NCBI RefSeq assembly: GCF_012489685.1
Contig: NC_080044.1
Coordinates: 44,702,964 to 44,766,963 of the forward strand
DNA: 64,000 bases
Source of the DNA: Lotus japonicus
Taxonomy: Eukaryota; Streptophyta; Magnoliopsida; Fabales; Fabaceae
Reading direction: 5' to 3'
Positions 23,089 through 34,490 of this stretch are shown piece after piece. The position numbers and the translations under genes are program-made. Positions within the stretch are counted from its first letter, which is position 1, and the number at the start of each line of letters is the position of its first letter. The notes beneath the pieces are model-generated. The model had not been told where the DNA came from, made no database searches, and worked only from the letters and a program-made list of their open reading frames with translations.

Positions 23089-23101
23089 TTTCAAACATGA
23101 T

Positions 23102-23131
23102 GGTGTTGTTGTTGTTGTTGTTGTTGTTGTT
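23102..23131. repeat. (GTT)n microsatellite
   Basis: About nine GTT/TTG repeats immediately upstream of the SnRK2 coding region, probably in the 5' UTR or a 5' UTR intron. Confidence 0.85.
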
Positions 23132-23203
23132 TGAGTCCCCTCTGTCTTTATCCCATTTGGTCTTACTGTTTCAGAGGCACCTTTTGCTTTTTCCAGGGTT
23201 GAC

Positions 23204-26200
23204 ATGGAGGAACGGTATGAGCCATTAAAGGAACTTGGTTCTGGGAATTTTGGAGTGGCTAGGTTGGCAAGAGATAAGAACACTGGAGAGCTTGTTGCTG
23301 TCAAATACATAGAGAGGGGGAAAAAGGTAAAATCTTCTTTGCCAGATTCATTCACTGTTCATGAATTCAGTTCATTACTGGCTAATGCTGTTGTTTTTCT
23401 GGGCAAATTGAAATTGAAAACTTTACAATCTTGTATGTTCCTCTGGGTATTTATGATATGATGTTTCTGGGCATTTTTTTTCTTTACTTTGAAATGAGGA
23501 TGAGCCTACATTAGAGGATAAAGTGTAGATTTTTTGATAGATTTTAACAATTTATTATTTAATAGTACTTGTGCACGCATTTTGTCTTAATACCAGTTAT
23601 TGATTAATCAATGGCTATAATTCTTCTGTTTTTAAAATGTTCAACACTTCAAAGTTTCACAATATTAGTCTGAATTCTAGGTATAGTCCTATGATTGGAC
23701 TATGGGAACTGTTACCAGAGTGAGTAGTTTCTCCTGGGGATAATATTTTTCTCCCTACTTATATTTCCTAAACTGGTCAACTCTCAAAATGTATTCCAGT
23801 AATTGGCAATCTCCATAAAAATGGTCAGTGTTATCATCTGAAATGGTGGTTCTCCATGAGGTTGGGGGTTTGATCCTTGCCTATGAGAATTGAGCACATT
23901 TTGGAATCAGCCGTTTACCGCTTAGAGGGAGCACCCGCAGCGATAGGATTAGTCATTGCTGTTGGCAGTGGATATCCTGGTCTCCACCGAAAATAGAAAT
24001 GGTGGTTTGGTTTTATAAGACAAAATTCTAGTACCATTATGATGAAACCCTTCAAGTCTTTAATTCTTTTTTTTTTCCAGGAAAATGGAAATGAATGCAT
24101 ACCTCATTAGGTCTTTTGCCTCTTATTCCCTAAAACTTGAGTGTCCTTGCGAATCCTTGAGTCCTGACACCATTTTGTAGATGAAGTTGATATGTGATAA
24201 TCTTCATTTAGTGGTATTCCTCATAGAATTTATATTTGTTGTTCTGTCTGTCAAGCTTAAATAGCTTAGGCACCACACTCAGCACTATGGAGAAATGTAT
24301 TATCAAAGCTCAATTATCTTACCCTCTGAATTATGTATATTAGAGCAAACACAGATTTTCTTTTCAAATATTCTTGTACAAATTCTTTCTGATCTGCATT
24401 TCTTATGAGTGAGTTATGTTTTTGGTCTCAGATTGATGAGAATGTTCAGAGGGAGATAATTAACCACCGGTCTTTAAGGCATCCAAATATTATCAGGTTC
24501 AAAGAGGTAAGAGTTTGTTTTTCTTCCTTAAACCGTTTTAGTTGAACGGCAATTCAGCATTTTGAAGTTAGTATATGGTTATCTGCAATGTTTTTTATGT
24601 ATGCGGTTCTCATGTACATCCTTATTGAATCTTATCCCCAAAAGAAATTTGTCTAAATGATAATTAGATCATTATATGTGGTTCGTATAATTTGCAAAAA
24701 TTTATGATCCCAGGGATGGAAGGGCAGAGGTCTTTGGTGTTCGTCAAGAATTAGGACCTCCCAGTGAATAGATACTATTTATCTCTTGTCTTTATATATT
24801 CATGGTTCAATATTTTGGTGTCCTGGGCATTGAGGAACCAGAACCACACCAATCCATTCCGAACATGGTGGTTCAACTCTGCATATTTTCTGGCAGTATT
24901 TCTTCAAATAAATCATGGGAGCCAATATCATTAACATAATATCTGCAGAAATCACATAGACCAGTACCTTCACAGAAACTAGCAAGTCAACAACCAAGCC
25001 TTATCCCATTATAATAGACCTGTACCTGCAGAAAGAAATAAATGCTTCATCAGTATAATTCCCTGCATTTAATCTCAGTAAATTGAGATGGAGGGAGAGG
25101 AGAAGAGGACTTGGGAGAGAAAGTGTGAGAGGAAAACCAAGAACAATGCATAATTTAGGATATGAAGATTGATATGCCACTTGCTTATTTATAGCACACT
25201 CTATCACATAACACACACTAATATAACAAACTAACTGAATTCCTAATTACCTAACTAATGCTTCATAACAATGGTAAGGTTGCTGCCATGTGACTTTGCG
25301 GTCACAGATTCGAGCCGTGGAATCAGCCTCTTACATAAATGCAACGTAAGACTGCCTATAGATCCACAAAGTGGCTCCGGCCTTTCCCTGGACCTCGCGC
25401 ATAGCTAGAGCTTTATATCACCAGGTTTGCCAAAATATTTCACTAACATATAACAACCTACAACAATCATGAAACAGAAATCGTAGAGTTGTATCATTTA
25501 ATATTCTGATTTATTTATTTTTCCTTTAGCATGGGATACGACCTTGGAATTAGGATCAAATTTTGCTTCAGTTAGTCAAGATGACCATTATTTGTTCTAT
25601 TCAAAGCTCTCAAAGTTTCATGGAATAAAATGCTGAAAAGGAGATATCTTTTCTGCAGGTTTTACTGACCCCTACTCATTTAGCCATTGTCTTGGAGTAT
25701 GCTTCTGGCGGTGAACTATTTGAGAGGATATGCAGTGCAGGTCGATTTAGTGAAGATGAGGTTATGGAATTTATGTGGTTGAACTGATTTTTCCCCTTTC
25801 AAATAGTCCTCTTACTTTCTTTTTTTTGCTAATTCATAGTCCTCTTACTTTCATACATCAATTCCGTATTCATGTTGATATTTACAAAGTGAATGAATTC
25901 CCTGTATTACAGGCAAGATATTTCTTCCAGCAGTTAATATCTGGGGTTAGCTACTGTCATTCAATGGTATGCAGTTGCGCTTGGAATTATGGTGTTCTTC
26001 TTTACAAACTCGTTGTTCAATGCTCATGTTATGCTTCCTACTGCAGGAAATTTGTCATAGAGATCTGAAATTGGAAAACACTCTCTTGGATGGAAATCCA
26101 TCCCCTCGCCTTAAAATCTGCGACTTCGGTTACTCCAAGGTTAATAGCATTTCACACAAAATAAGCCTTTCTGAAGATATATTTGGAGCTTTCATAAGTT

Positions 26201-27406
26201 TCTTCAATTTTTTTTGTTCTTTCCTGTTTAATTTAATATTCAATTGCAGTCTGCTATACTGCACTCTCAACCTAAGTCAACAGTTGGAACTCCTGCATAC
26301 ATTGCTCCCGAGGTTCTGTCACGAAAGGAGTATGACGGAAAGGTACTTAGTGTGTGTTTGGATTTTCATTACATTCACCAAAAAGTACTTTTATTAAACA
26401 GTTGATCAAATAGTCCCAAAATGCTCAACTTTGTAAGCAGTGTAACTCTTTTGTAGGTTGCAGATGTTTGGTCCTGTGGAGTGACTCTTTATGTCATGTT
26501 AGTTGGTGCATACCCATTTGAAGATCCAGATGATCCTAGAAATTTCAGAAAGACTATTGGGGTGAGCTCTTATTCCAACTTCAAAATTCGACTATAACTC
26601 ATCCCCCATTGCAGGAAATTTAACCTCTAATTCTCTGGTTTGTAGAGAATAATAGGTGTTCAGTACTCCATACCCGACTATGTACGCGTTTCTGCAGAGT
26701 GTAGAAATCTTCTTTCTCGAATCTTTGTTGCTGATCCTGCCAAGGTATGTATCATTAGTTCTATAAAAGCATACAAGAACTATAATGATACAAGTACAAC
26801 ATTATAGTTGAAAATGTTCAGGGTAAGAGGCCTTAGATAAACCTACGCTTCACTTTAAATGAAAATAACATTAGCAACTCAAGTCCAATTTGGAAATGGA
26901 TACCTCATCTCCCATGACCTTGTCCTAAATTAATTGTCTATGTTTCTCTTCATAAATGGTCTCAGGGTCCCACTATTTAATATCATATATAGAGAGAAAA
27001 ACACAAAATTGTAACATAATAAGGTCATGTGAATCTTCAACGTTAGGGGATCCTGATCCAGGGAATTTGAAGTTTTATCATGTATGTTGAGAATCTTCCC
27101 ATTCTTAAGACTAATTATTTCTGATCCTTGTTAAAGAGGATCACCATAGCAGAGATAAAACAGAATCCTTGGTTTTTGAAGAGTTTGCCTAAAGAAATCA
27201 TTGAAGCTGAAACAAAAGGTTTCGTGGAAACAAAGAAGGACCAACTAAGCCAGAGTGTTGAAGAAATCATGAGGATTGTTCAAGAGGCAAGGACACCAGG
27301 ACAAGGAGGATCTAAAGCTATTGATGGTGGACAAGTTGGCACTGGCTCTATGGATGTTGAAGATGATGAGGAAATTGATGTTAGTGGTGACTATGAACAA
27401 GTGTGA
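23204..27406 (+). CDS. SnRK2: SnRK2 protein kinase, nine exons
   Basis: A Ser/Thr kinase of the SnRK2 family, which acts in osmotic-stress and ABA-related signalling in cytosol and nucleus. Exons: 23204-23326, 24432-24506, 25659-25760, 25913-25966, 26047-26139, 26250-26342, 26457-26561, 26646-26744, 27137-27406. All introns are GT-AG and phase 0; the spliced protein is 337 aa, normal for the family. Glycine loop LGSGNFGV (11-18), Lys34 (VAVK), HRDLKLEN with catalytic Asp124, DFG 144-146, activation-loop Ser159 in [14 protein letters not shown] 168-170. A SnRK2-box-like helix [13 protein letters not shown] (287-299) and a short acidic tail follow. It most resembles soybean SPK-3/4 and subclass II (SnRK2.7/2.8, rice SAPK1/2); the subclass is from memory. 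No key residue is missing, so it is probably functional. Upstream lies a MITE; introns 1 and 2 hold SINEs. Confidence 0.95.
23852..23995. mobile_element. SINE fragment in SnRK2 intron 1
   Basis: A 144-bp insertion flanked by a perfect 12-bp duplication GAAATGGTGGTT (23840-23851 and 23996-24007). It starts close to a B-box-like GGGGGTTTGATCCTTGCC and ends at an ACCGAAAATA stretch. I infer a 5'-truncated tRNA-derived SINE. Confidence 0.7.
24811..24884 (+). pseudogene. plastid 5S rRNA-like fragment in SnRK2 intron 2
   Basis: The stretch TATTTTGGTGTCCTGGGC, then TGAGGAACC, CCACACCAATCCATTCCGAA and TGGTGGTTCAACTCT, follows the 5' half of plastid 5S rRNA as I recall it. It shows roughly one change per eight bases plus a 6-bp insertion that duplicates CCAGAA/ACCAGA-like sequence. 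The 3' half is not clearly recognisable. I infer an old nuclear insertion of plastid DNA. The comparison sequence is from memory. Confidence 0.65.
25269..25432 (+). mobile_element. Au-type SINE in SnRK2 intron 2
   Basis: Reads TGGTAAGGTTGCTGCC (A box region), GGTCACAGATTCGAGCC (B box), then CAGCCTCTTAC and GGACCTCGCGCATAG, closely following the widespread angiosperm Au SINE consensus as I remember it. No clean target-site duplication was seen. It is in the same orientation as the gene. Confidence 0.85.
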
Positions 27407-28505
27407 TCGATGCCTACATTGGTAGATGGCTTGTGTGTATAAGATAATATACAGTATGCATTATTTACATTTATCTCTCTTGTTCCGAAGATGTTCTAAA
27501 GATATACATTATACCTATGTTTGAAATAGGGTTTTGTGTTCATTTAAGAGAATAGTATTAATAAAACTCTTGAATTGGTTTTCATTTTCAGTAAATCACA
27601 AAGGCAAATTGGTTTGGTACATAGATATGATCAGTTCAGAAACTTTGGTTTTATATAAAATAATGATATGATGTGCTTCTGTGATATGAAAATCAAAGAT
27701 ATGACGAGTCATGTGATAGAAAAAAAAAAATTAGTGAAAATTGATGGAAGAGCGGTGTGTGAATCAATCTGCGTATAATAGACTTGACAATCATTCTCAA
27801 GTGCCTTAATTTCTTTAACAAAATCGTTTTCATCACTAAAATCTCGTTTCATGCAATGGTACCGGGCACATCAATCTGATTTGTCTCCCAATAAACTAGA
27901 ATTTGAATGATGAGTATAATTTATGCATGCATCAAACTCGGGTATTTCCAAATTAACCATCAAACAAAAAAAATATGAAACCCAGCACCTGGTAGCTTTT
28001 CTGGGTGTGTATAACAACAGATCCCGTTCTCGCCTTCAAGCTTTGGTATGAACTAATCAAATAGGGGATGAAGCTTGCTCACATCAGATAGAACCTTTGA
28101 TTCCAAATTGTCAAGTATCTCGTGGTTATTCTTCTCAAGTGATACAATTTAAGCATCCTTTTTGTCCCTTTTTTTTTGATAAGCCCTTTTTGTCCCTTGT
28201 TATGAGCATATACTATCAAGACATCCCTTTTGCCCCTTCTTGTGACACTAGTGAACTCAACCTCTGATCATTGTAATTGTTTCGGAAAATACACTTTTTT
28301 TTTTTTGAAAATGAGGAAAATACACATTAAGTACAGTTTGTCTTACTTTGTTTCATAGTGAGATAAAGATTTGATTGTTTTATAAAGTTTGTCTTAAGAA
28401 ATTTTAACACAGAATTTATTGTTATTTGGGGCTTCAAACCGCCAGTAATTGATTTCTCAGATGCTAGAATTTGTTTGTTGCCGTGTGTGATACATACATG
28501 AAAAA
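27407..28505. other. SnRK2 3' flank, no further gene seen
   Basis: The SnRK2 3' UTR probably ends near an AATAAA at 27559-27564. Beyond it the sequence is AT-rich with no recognised coding region. Confidence 0.45.
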
Positions 28506-28506
28506 T

Positions 28507-28524
28507 ACGAAAAAAAAGAAAAAA
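28507..28524 (-). terminator. pol III terminator of tRNA-Trp
   Basis: Immediately 3' of the tRNA on the - strand are two T-runs (T6 and T7 separated by C), the usual RNA polymerase III stop. Confidence 0.75.
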
Positions 28525-28525
28525 G

Positions 28526-28597
28526 TGAACCTGACGTGAATCGAACACGCAACCTTCTGATCTGGAGTCAGACGCGCTACCATTGCGCCACAGATCC
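28526..28597 (-). tRNA. trnW-CCA: tRNA-Trp (CCA)
   Basis: The - strand gives a 72-nt cloverleaf: acceptor GGATCTG pairing with CAGGTTC, D arm with GTGGCGCAATGGTAGCGC, anticodon loop CTCCAGA (anticodon CCA) on a TCTGA/TCAGA stem, T arm around GTTCGATTC, discriminator A. There is no intron. The last acceptor pairs include T6-A67, where the Arabidopsis gene as I recall it has C-G, so the pair has changed on both sides and is conserved. Upstream on the - strand is ATATATCAACATT, matching the TATA-like and CAA motifs of plant tRNA genes. A 90-codon open frame on the same strand is just the tRNA read as protein. Confidence 0.97.
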
Positions 28598-28928
28598 AAT
28601 GTTGATATATGAGCCTTTGTATATATACAACTATAGAATATTCCTGAATATTAACCTAGATAGATGCAGCATATACTTATTTTATGATCCTGCATCGTAT
28701 AATTTAGGCTTAAAAGCATTTGTTGCCCCTGATGTTTCAGGTTTGTGCAATTGACATCCCCCATCTATTTTCGTCCATGTTTGTACCCTTCATGTTTTAC
28801 AAATGTGCACCGTTTGCCCCTCCGTCATTCTGCCGTTTAAAAAGGGTGACGTGGCCGTTAAATGCCACGTCAGCATCCTACGTGGCGTGACACGTCATTA
28901 AAAGAAAATCAGAACTTGGTAAAAGGAG

Positions 28929-28997
28929 GTGGGAGGATTTGAACCCATGACCTTGAATTAGCAAAACACAGACTTTACCAGTTAAGCTACTCAATCA
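28929..28997 (-). repeat. tRNA-like module, left arm of the MULE
   Basis: On the - strand: GAGTAGCTTAACTGGTAAAG (A-box-like) and GGTCATGGGTTCAAATCC (B-box-like) at tRNA spacing. The cloverleaf is imperfect, so this is tRNA-derived rather than a working tRNA gene. Its 3' side faces the left element end. Confidence 0.6.
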
Positions 28998-29053
28998 AAT
29001 GTTGAAATTATGACCAACGTTTTATTTATAGCATACTTATTCATCAAAATGTA

Positions 29054-29548
29054 ATGAACTTGAACCCAGATAATTCTCATCATTTCGTTCCCTTCATCTT
29101 CATCCATGAACTTCTTCTTTATCCTGATCCACATACAACATTCTCTCATTCTCCTTCACTCAATAACCGAAAGCAACAACTCCATCATCCCAAAAACCTC
29201 TTTCTTCTCCTAATCTCCATTTTCATCTTCAAATCAGAGCCCAAACCCATGACCCATAACCAGAAAGAAAAGGAAGATCAAAGAAATCCTCATCCCTGCC
29301 AATCATCAACAAACCCAGATACTGAGCCGCGTGACCACCATATTCTTCGTCGGGTCATCTTCACGCTGTCGTGGAGCCTCCTCGATCTCGCCTTGTACTA
29401 TTGCTCAATTTCTCTCCTCCTCCCCTTCAGGTCTCAATTTGGTCTCTCTCTCTCTCTCGTAAACCCACATGATGGTGGCGGGTTTGCAATGAACGGAGGG
29501 TGGAGGCTTTTGAGTTCTGACGATGGGGGTTTCAGTTGTTGGTTATGA
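29054..29548 (+). CDS. unknown open frame inside the MULE
   Basis: A 164-codon frame starting ATG, with a His/Ser/Pro-rich first half and a hydrophobic segment (TLSWSLLDLALYYCSISLLL, residues about 104-123). I do not recognise a family. Position in the centre of a MULE suggests either captured host sequence (as in Pack-MULEs) or a chance frame. An overlapping frame at 29536-29733 is GGT-rich and not convincing. There is no evidence of expression. Confidence 0.25.
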   Translation: MNLNPDNSHHFVPFIFIHELLLYPDPHTTFSHSPSLNNRKQQLHHPKNLFLLLISIFIFKSEPKPMTHNQKEKEDQRNPHPCQSSTNPDTEPRDHHILRRVIFTLSWSLLDLALYYCSISLLLPFRSQFGLSLSLVNPHDGGGFAMNGGWRLLSSDDGGFSCWL

Positions 29549-30072
29549 TAGTGGCTGGGGCGAAGGTTGGTGTGGCTCTGGATGGTTGGGTTTGTGCGGT
29601 TGGAGGTTCTGGGTTCAATTTATTCAGGTGTTGGAGAATGGTTATGGTGATTGGGAATGGTTGTGGTGATTTCTGTTTTCTGATTTCTGAGATTTTGGGT
29701 TGTTGTTCTGGTAGTTTTGGTGGCTGTTGGTGATTATTTTGGCGAGGTTCTGGGCGATGGAAGAAGGTGGTTCAATTCGGTGGTGAAGGTTTTCAGGATG
29801 CAGGGGAGTTGTGGTTAAAGGATGAGAGGTTTTGTGATGATGAAGGATGAGGTTATGACATGGTACAGCTTTGTGATTTCCATAGATTAAAGGGAAGGAA
29901 ACAATGTTGATTCTCGTAAACCCAACAAGGGTTTTGTTGTTCGAAATCGGAATCAGATGGGGGTACTCGGATTTTGGGGTGAGAAGCTTCATGGGGTAGT
30001 TTGCTGAATTGATGTGTATAGGTTTAAAGGAGGGTAGATAATATAAATAATATTGTGTTGTTAGATATTACA

Positions 30073-30146
30073 ATTATCTATCTAGTTCAGTTGGTTAAGT
30101 GTTGTTTTTGACACTTGCATGGCCTGGGTTCGAATCTCACTTGCCC
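30073..30146 (+). repeat. tRNA-like module, right arm of the MULE
   Basis: TAGTTCAGTTGG (30082-30093, A-box) and GGTTCGAATCT (30127-30137, B-box) with a possible AGTGT...ACACT anticodon stem between. It mirrors the left module, with its 3' side facing the right element end. Confidence 0.65.
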
Positions 30147-30379
30147 TTTTTTCTCAATTTTAAACGTAATTTCCACGTGGCAGGTAAAAAAAAATTAAAA
30201 AAAAACCACATCAGCCCCTTCCGTTAATTTTTTAACGTCAATGTGACGGAGGGGTACTCACTACACCTTTCAGTATCATTAAGGGTACAAACATGGACGA
30301 AAATAGATGGGGGTGTCAGTTGCACAAACCTGAAACATCAAACATCAGGGGCAACAAATGCTTTTAAGCCTATAATTTA

Positions 30380-30720
30380 AGGTCTTTCCCGTTTTTGTGT
30401 GATAAATGGGTGATTATTGAGTTACTATTTTGCCTCTGCCTCATTAATATATTTGATCCATTTTCAGTTCACATTTGTATTACTTCACTGTCAATATACT
30501 TCATTTCATTTCAAATTAAATATACTCAATACTTTAAATATGTGTTCTCATTGTTCCCTTGCTTGGTTCCTTATTCTTCGATCTGCATCTGGTAGCTTTA
30601 ATTTTAATCTTTTATAATAATTAGGAACAAATTAGGAACAAACGAGGAATACAACCTCCTGTACAGTTTCATTATTTATATGTCTTAGATTCTTGATCCA
30701 CCATGACACTTATGAATTAA
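30380..30720. other. spacer between MULE and Helitron
   Basis: Unique-looking AT-rich sequence. Overlapping short open frames here (30395-30617) have no recognisable content. Confidence 0.4.
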
Positions 30721-32399
30721 CTAGTAATAGTATTTTTTTACCCGCTCGTTGCACGGGGAATTTATTTATTTTATTTGATACATCGATTAATATTTTAAAT
30801 TAAAAAATATTTAAGATGCTAAGAAGGTAAGAACAATCATAATAAAGATGTAGATATTTAAAGAACATAAATTCAGACACTCAATTTTAGTGTTTTATAA
30901 GCATACACTTCATTAACTAATATAAAGATTTTGAAAAACACAGAAGTTAATAAGTCAAAAGCTTTAAGTTTTGCATATGTGAGGTATAACTGAATTTTGT
31001 TTGTGAAGATGTACTCGTGTTGCATAAAGGGTTATGCTTTTGTGTTTTAGATATGTAATAATACATAAATATATAATTATTGTTTAAATTATTAAAAATA
31101 CACTTAAGTTATAGAAAAAGTGAATTTTTTTCAACTCCTACAAATTTTCATTTTACATATAAAATGTTTCTCCCCGTGAGATCTCGTAACTCTAATTTGT
31201 TAGCACTAATAAATTTAGGTCATAATTTTATAGTACATATGTATTAATATTTTTTACTCCTCGTACTTTTCTTACTATCCAATTATTATAGTTATAAACA
31301 TATATAAATATACACTCTTAAAATTTTGAAAACAATACTAAAATTAATTATATTAAATTTTTCTATTAAAATAATACCAATCAATTAGTTTAGAATATAA
31401 TGATTGTATAAAAAAGTATAATGATACTTTTTATATAAAATAAAATCTCACGTAGGTAGCATTATAGTAGTTTAAAATTAAAACATATCAATCGAAAATT
31501 ATACGCAAATACAAACAATAGCCGCTTTTAGGTTTCAGAAAGATAAGCAGTAGAAAATTGTGTGCATCTCCAAAACAAATATTTCTAGTGTTTTTACGGT
31601 GAAATTTGTTCTTGTGTTTGAGGCATGGATCAATACCTTGGTTTATGTCTAGCTTTTTGCCCCGTAGGAGCTTTTTCTGTTAATTTTACATGAATTTTCA
31701 TGTAAAATGTTCATCCCCGTGGGAACTCTTAACCCTATAGTTTAACTTAAACAAAAATACACTATATATGTATTAATGTTTTCTAATCTCCGCACGACAC
31801 ATTTTAATCATCAAATTATCATACCTTTATATTTATTTCTTTTTAAAATTTTCAAAAAGTTATGAAAAAAGTAATAACATCATATTGATTTTTTATTTAC
31901 CACTCATAGGAATTAGATTTCGACCTATAAGTTCAAACAATCACTTTTTATCTATGTGTTGCACGAAGAACTTTCTCTTGTGCTTAAGACATGTTCAATA
32001 CCATACTTTAGCAATATTTTCAGATACTAAAGGACATGCTTAATTAGAGATATATAATGCTACATAATGTGTTCCTCTAATTTGATTACTCTCTATTTAT
32101 AACTCATCTCGTTCTAGTACTAAGTAATTACTATAATAACATCTAACTAACTTAGCAGCCCCTGATTAATTTCCCCTTCTGTTACATCCTTACATGAGTT
32201 TGAAAATTTAAGTAAACACACTTCTCTTAGGTGATAAATGGAAACAATATAGAAACAACCGCAGTCCGAAGCTAATGAGAAACTCTGCCGAATTCACCTA
32301 GCAACCATCAAATCTCTGCGTGTCCATGGTAGCTCTGTGGACCCTCAGCACCAGATCAGCTCCCTTTTCCTGGAATTAATATTTAATAAAAATAAGACA

Positions 32400-32877
32400 A
32401 ATTAAGAAAAAATCAAGAAATAAACAACCTAAATCCTAATCAAATCTAAAATTTAAAAATGTACTGATTAAAGATAGATAAAAACTATCAAAATCTAGCA
32501 AATCAAAATAAAAACTTATAAAATCATAAATTAAATAAAAATCCGAAAATTCAATAAAGACAGCATAAAAATTAATTAATAACCTCAAAATAAATTAAAA
32601 ATAAAATAAAAGATCCAAGATATAATCAAGAAATAAGCAACCTAAATCCAAATCCAATCTAAAATTTAAAAAGGTACTAACTAAATATAGATAAAAACTA
32701 CCAAAATCTAGCAAATCACAATAAAAACTCATAAATCCTAAATTAAATATAAATCTGAAAATTCAATAAAAATACAATAAAAACTAATTAATACTCTCAA
32801 AATAAAATAAAATACCCAAGAAAAAAATCAAGAAATAAACAACTTAAATCCTAATCAAATCTAAAATTTAAAAAGGT
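32400..32877. repeat. tandem repeat inside Helitron A
   Basis: A unit of about 220 bp containing AACCTAAATCC, AATCTAAAATTTAAAAA, CCAAAATCTAGCAAATC and AAAATTCAATAAA occurs twice with a partial third copy. A related stretch recurs near 33955 and 34295. Confidence 0.75.
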
Positions 32878-33839
32878 CAACATGTGCTTGGATAACTTGT
32901 TGGATTTTTCTTCATATTTTTGGACAACATGTGATTTTTTTTATAAATGCCTTAAATTTAAATCCAGTTACATATTCAAAAAATTAATTCAAACGGCTTT
33001 TTGTGTTTTCCAACATACAATGTTTTTTAAAAAAATATACACTAACTATTTAGAATTATTCAATTTGTATATATTTTATTAAAAACAACATTCAATACGA
33101 TGCTATAACTAATAAAATAGGGTCAGGAATAACAAAGTGAAGTATGCAACTTTAGATGACACTATGTCAGAGAACTATATCACTGTTGATTAAACAACAA
33201 AACTACATGCATATGTATACAGTAACAAACACTGAAGTTGTTAAATTCTAGAGTGCATTCCAATGAGACAAATCCAAGAAAAGAAAGGTGAGCAATAACA
33301 ATGATCACAATTCATATAACATATCAAAAACATAAAACACAAAACGGTTTCTATTTCTATGTTAGCTTACCTCTTCAATCAATTTATTCCTCATTCACGG
33401 TCTCTGAAATAGACAGCTTGAAGGTCATCCTTGAGTAGGATCTGTGCGAACATAGCAATTTCAAAAATTCTCACATCGAACCTGAATCAAAACACGTTTA
33501 CTCTTTGTCGGTCAGGAAAAAATTAAATAAAAGTCAATCATTCAATCAAGAAGGTAGTCTCCATGGATTAAAGGTAACATAAAGCAGCAGAAATAGAATA
33601 AAATATTGTCTATGAAAAGGGAACAAAGCAAGTTGTACGAATAGAGAAGATGGGGAAGAAGAAAGTCCTAAAAATGCAGAGAAGTCAAAGACATATAAGG
33701 ACTCTGTTGAATATCTGTTAAGATTTAATTTATTATTAATCTAACAAAGAGATAAAAAGAAACTAAATCTATCTAAACCTATCTATATTTAACTATTTAA
33801 GTAGATACTAATCTAAAATAGAGTAACAAATCTAAATTA

Positions 33840-34490
33840 TATCTCAATGAGATAAGACTAATAATAATTAATCTAACAAATAACAATAAAAACAAAACAA
33901 AATCTTAAAAAAAAAATTTTATGTAGATACTAATCTAAAATAGAGAAATAAATATAGATAAAAACTACCAAAATCTAGCAAATCACAATAAAAACTCATA
34001 AAATCCTGAATTAATTAAAAATCCGAAAATTCAATAAAAATACCATAAAAATTAATTAATACTCTAAAAATACCTGAGAATGACACGTGGAATTTCTTTT
34101 ATGAGAATTAACGTGAGAATGACATGTCACTAAGAATTAATCTGGTGCTGACACGTCATGCTAGAAGTTGTTCTTTTCTAATCTCAATGAGATGAGATAA
34201 GACTAATAATAAATTAATCGAACAAATAACAATAAAAACCAAACAAAATCTTAAAAAAAAATTATGTAGATACTAATCTAAAATAGAGAAACAAATATAG
34301 ATAAAAACTACCAAAATCTAGCAAATCACAATAAAAACTCATAAAATCCTGAATTAATTAAAAATCTGAAAATTCAATAAAAATTAATTAATACTCTAAA
34401 AATACCTGAGAATGACAGGTGGAATTTTTTTATGAGAATTAATCTGGTGCTGACACGTCATGCTAGAAGTTGTTCTTTTCTAATATATAT
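33840..34490. repeat. 340-bp tandem duplication at the Helitron 5' side
   Basis: Two copies with a period of about 340 bp: both run from ATCTCAATGAGAT through CTAGCAAATCACAATAAAAA to CTGACACGTCATGCTAGAAG. The second copy forms the element terminus. The second lacks a stretch with a repeated GAGAATGACA motif. Confidence 0.8.

Larger units (their letters stand above)
28707..30370. mobile_element. MULE-type element with 9-bp duplication and tRNA-like modules
   Basis: Left end GGCTTAAAAGCATTTGTTGC and the right end (reverse complement) are nearly identical for about 80 bp, apart from a 7-bp insertion on the right. A perfect 9-bp duplication TATAATTTA lies at 28698-28706 and 30371-30379, typical of Mutator-like elements. 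Inside each end, similarity continues in a diverged form (CCCTCCGTCA, GTTAAA, CACGTGG blocks) up to a tRNA-like module on each side (28929-28997 and 30073-30146). The 1664-bp element has no transposase. Its centre holds a 164-codon open frame of unknown origin. Confidence 0.85.

Noticed and set aside
28327..28599. 90-codon open frame on the - strand beginning MDLWRNGSASDSRSEG
   Set aside because: It is the tRNA-Trp gene translated as protein, a well-known annotation artefact.
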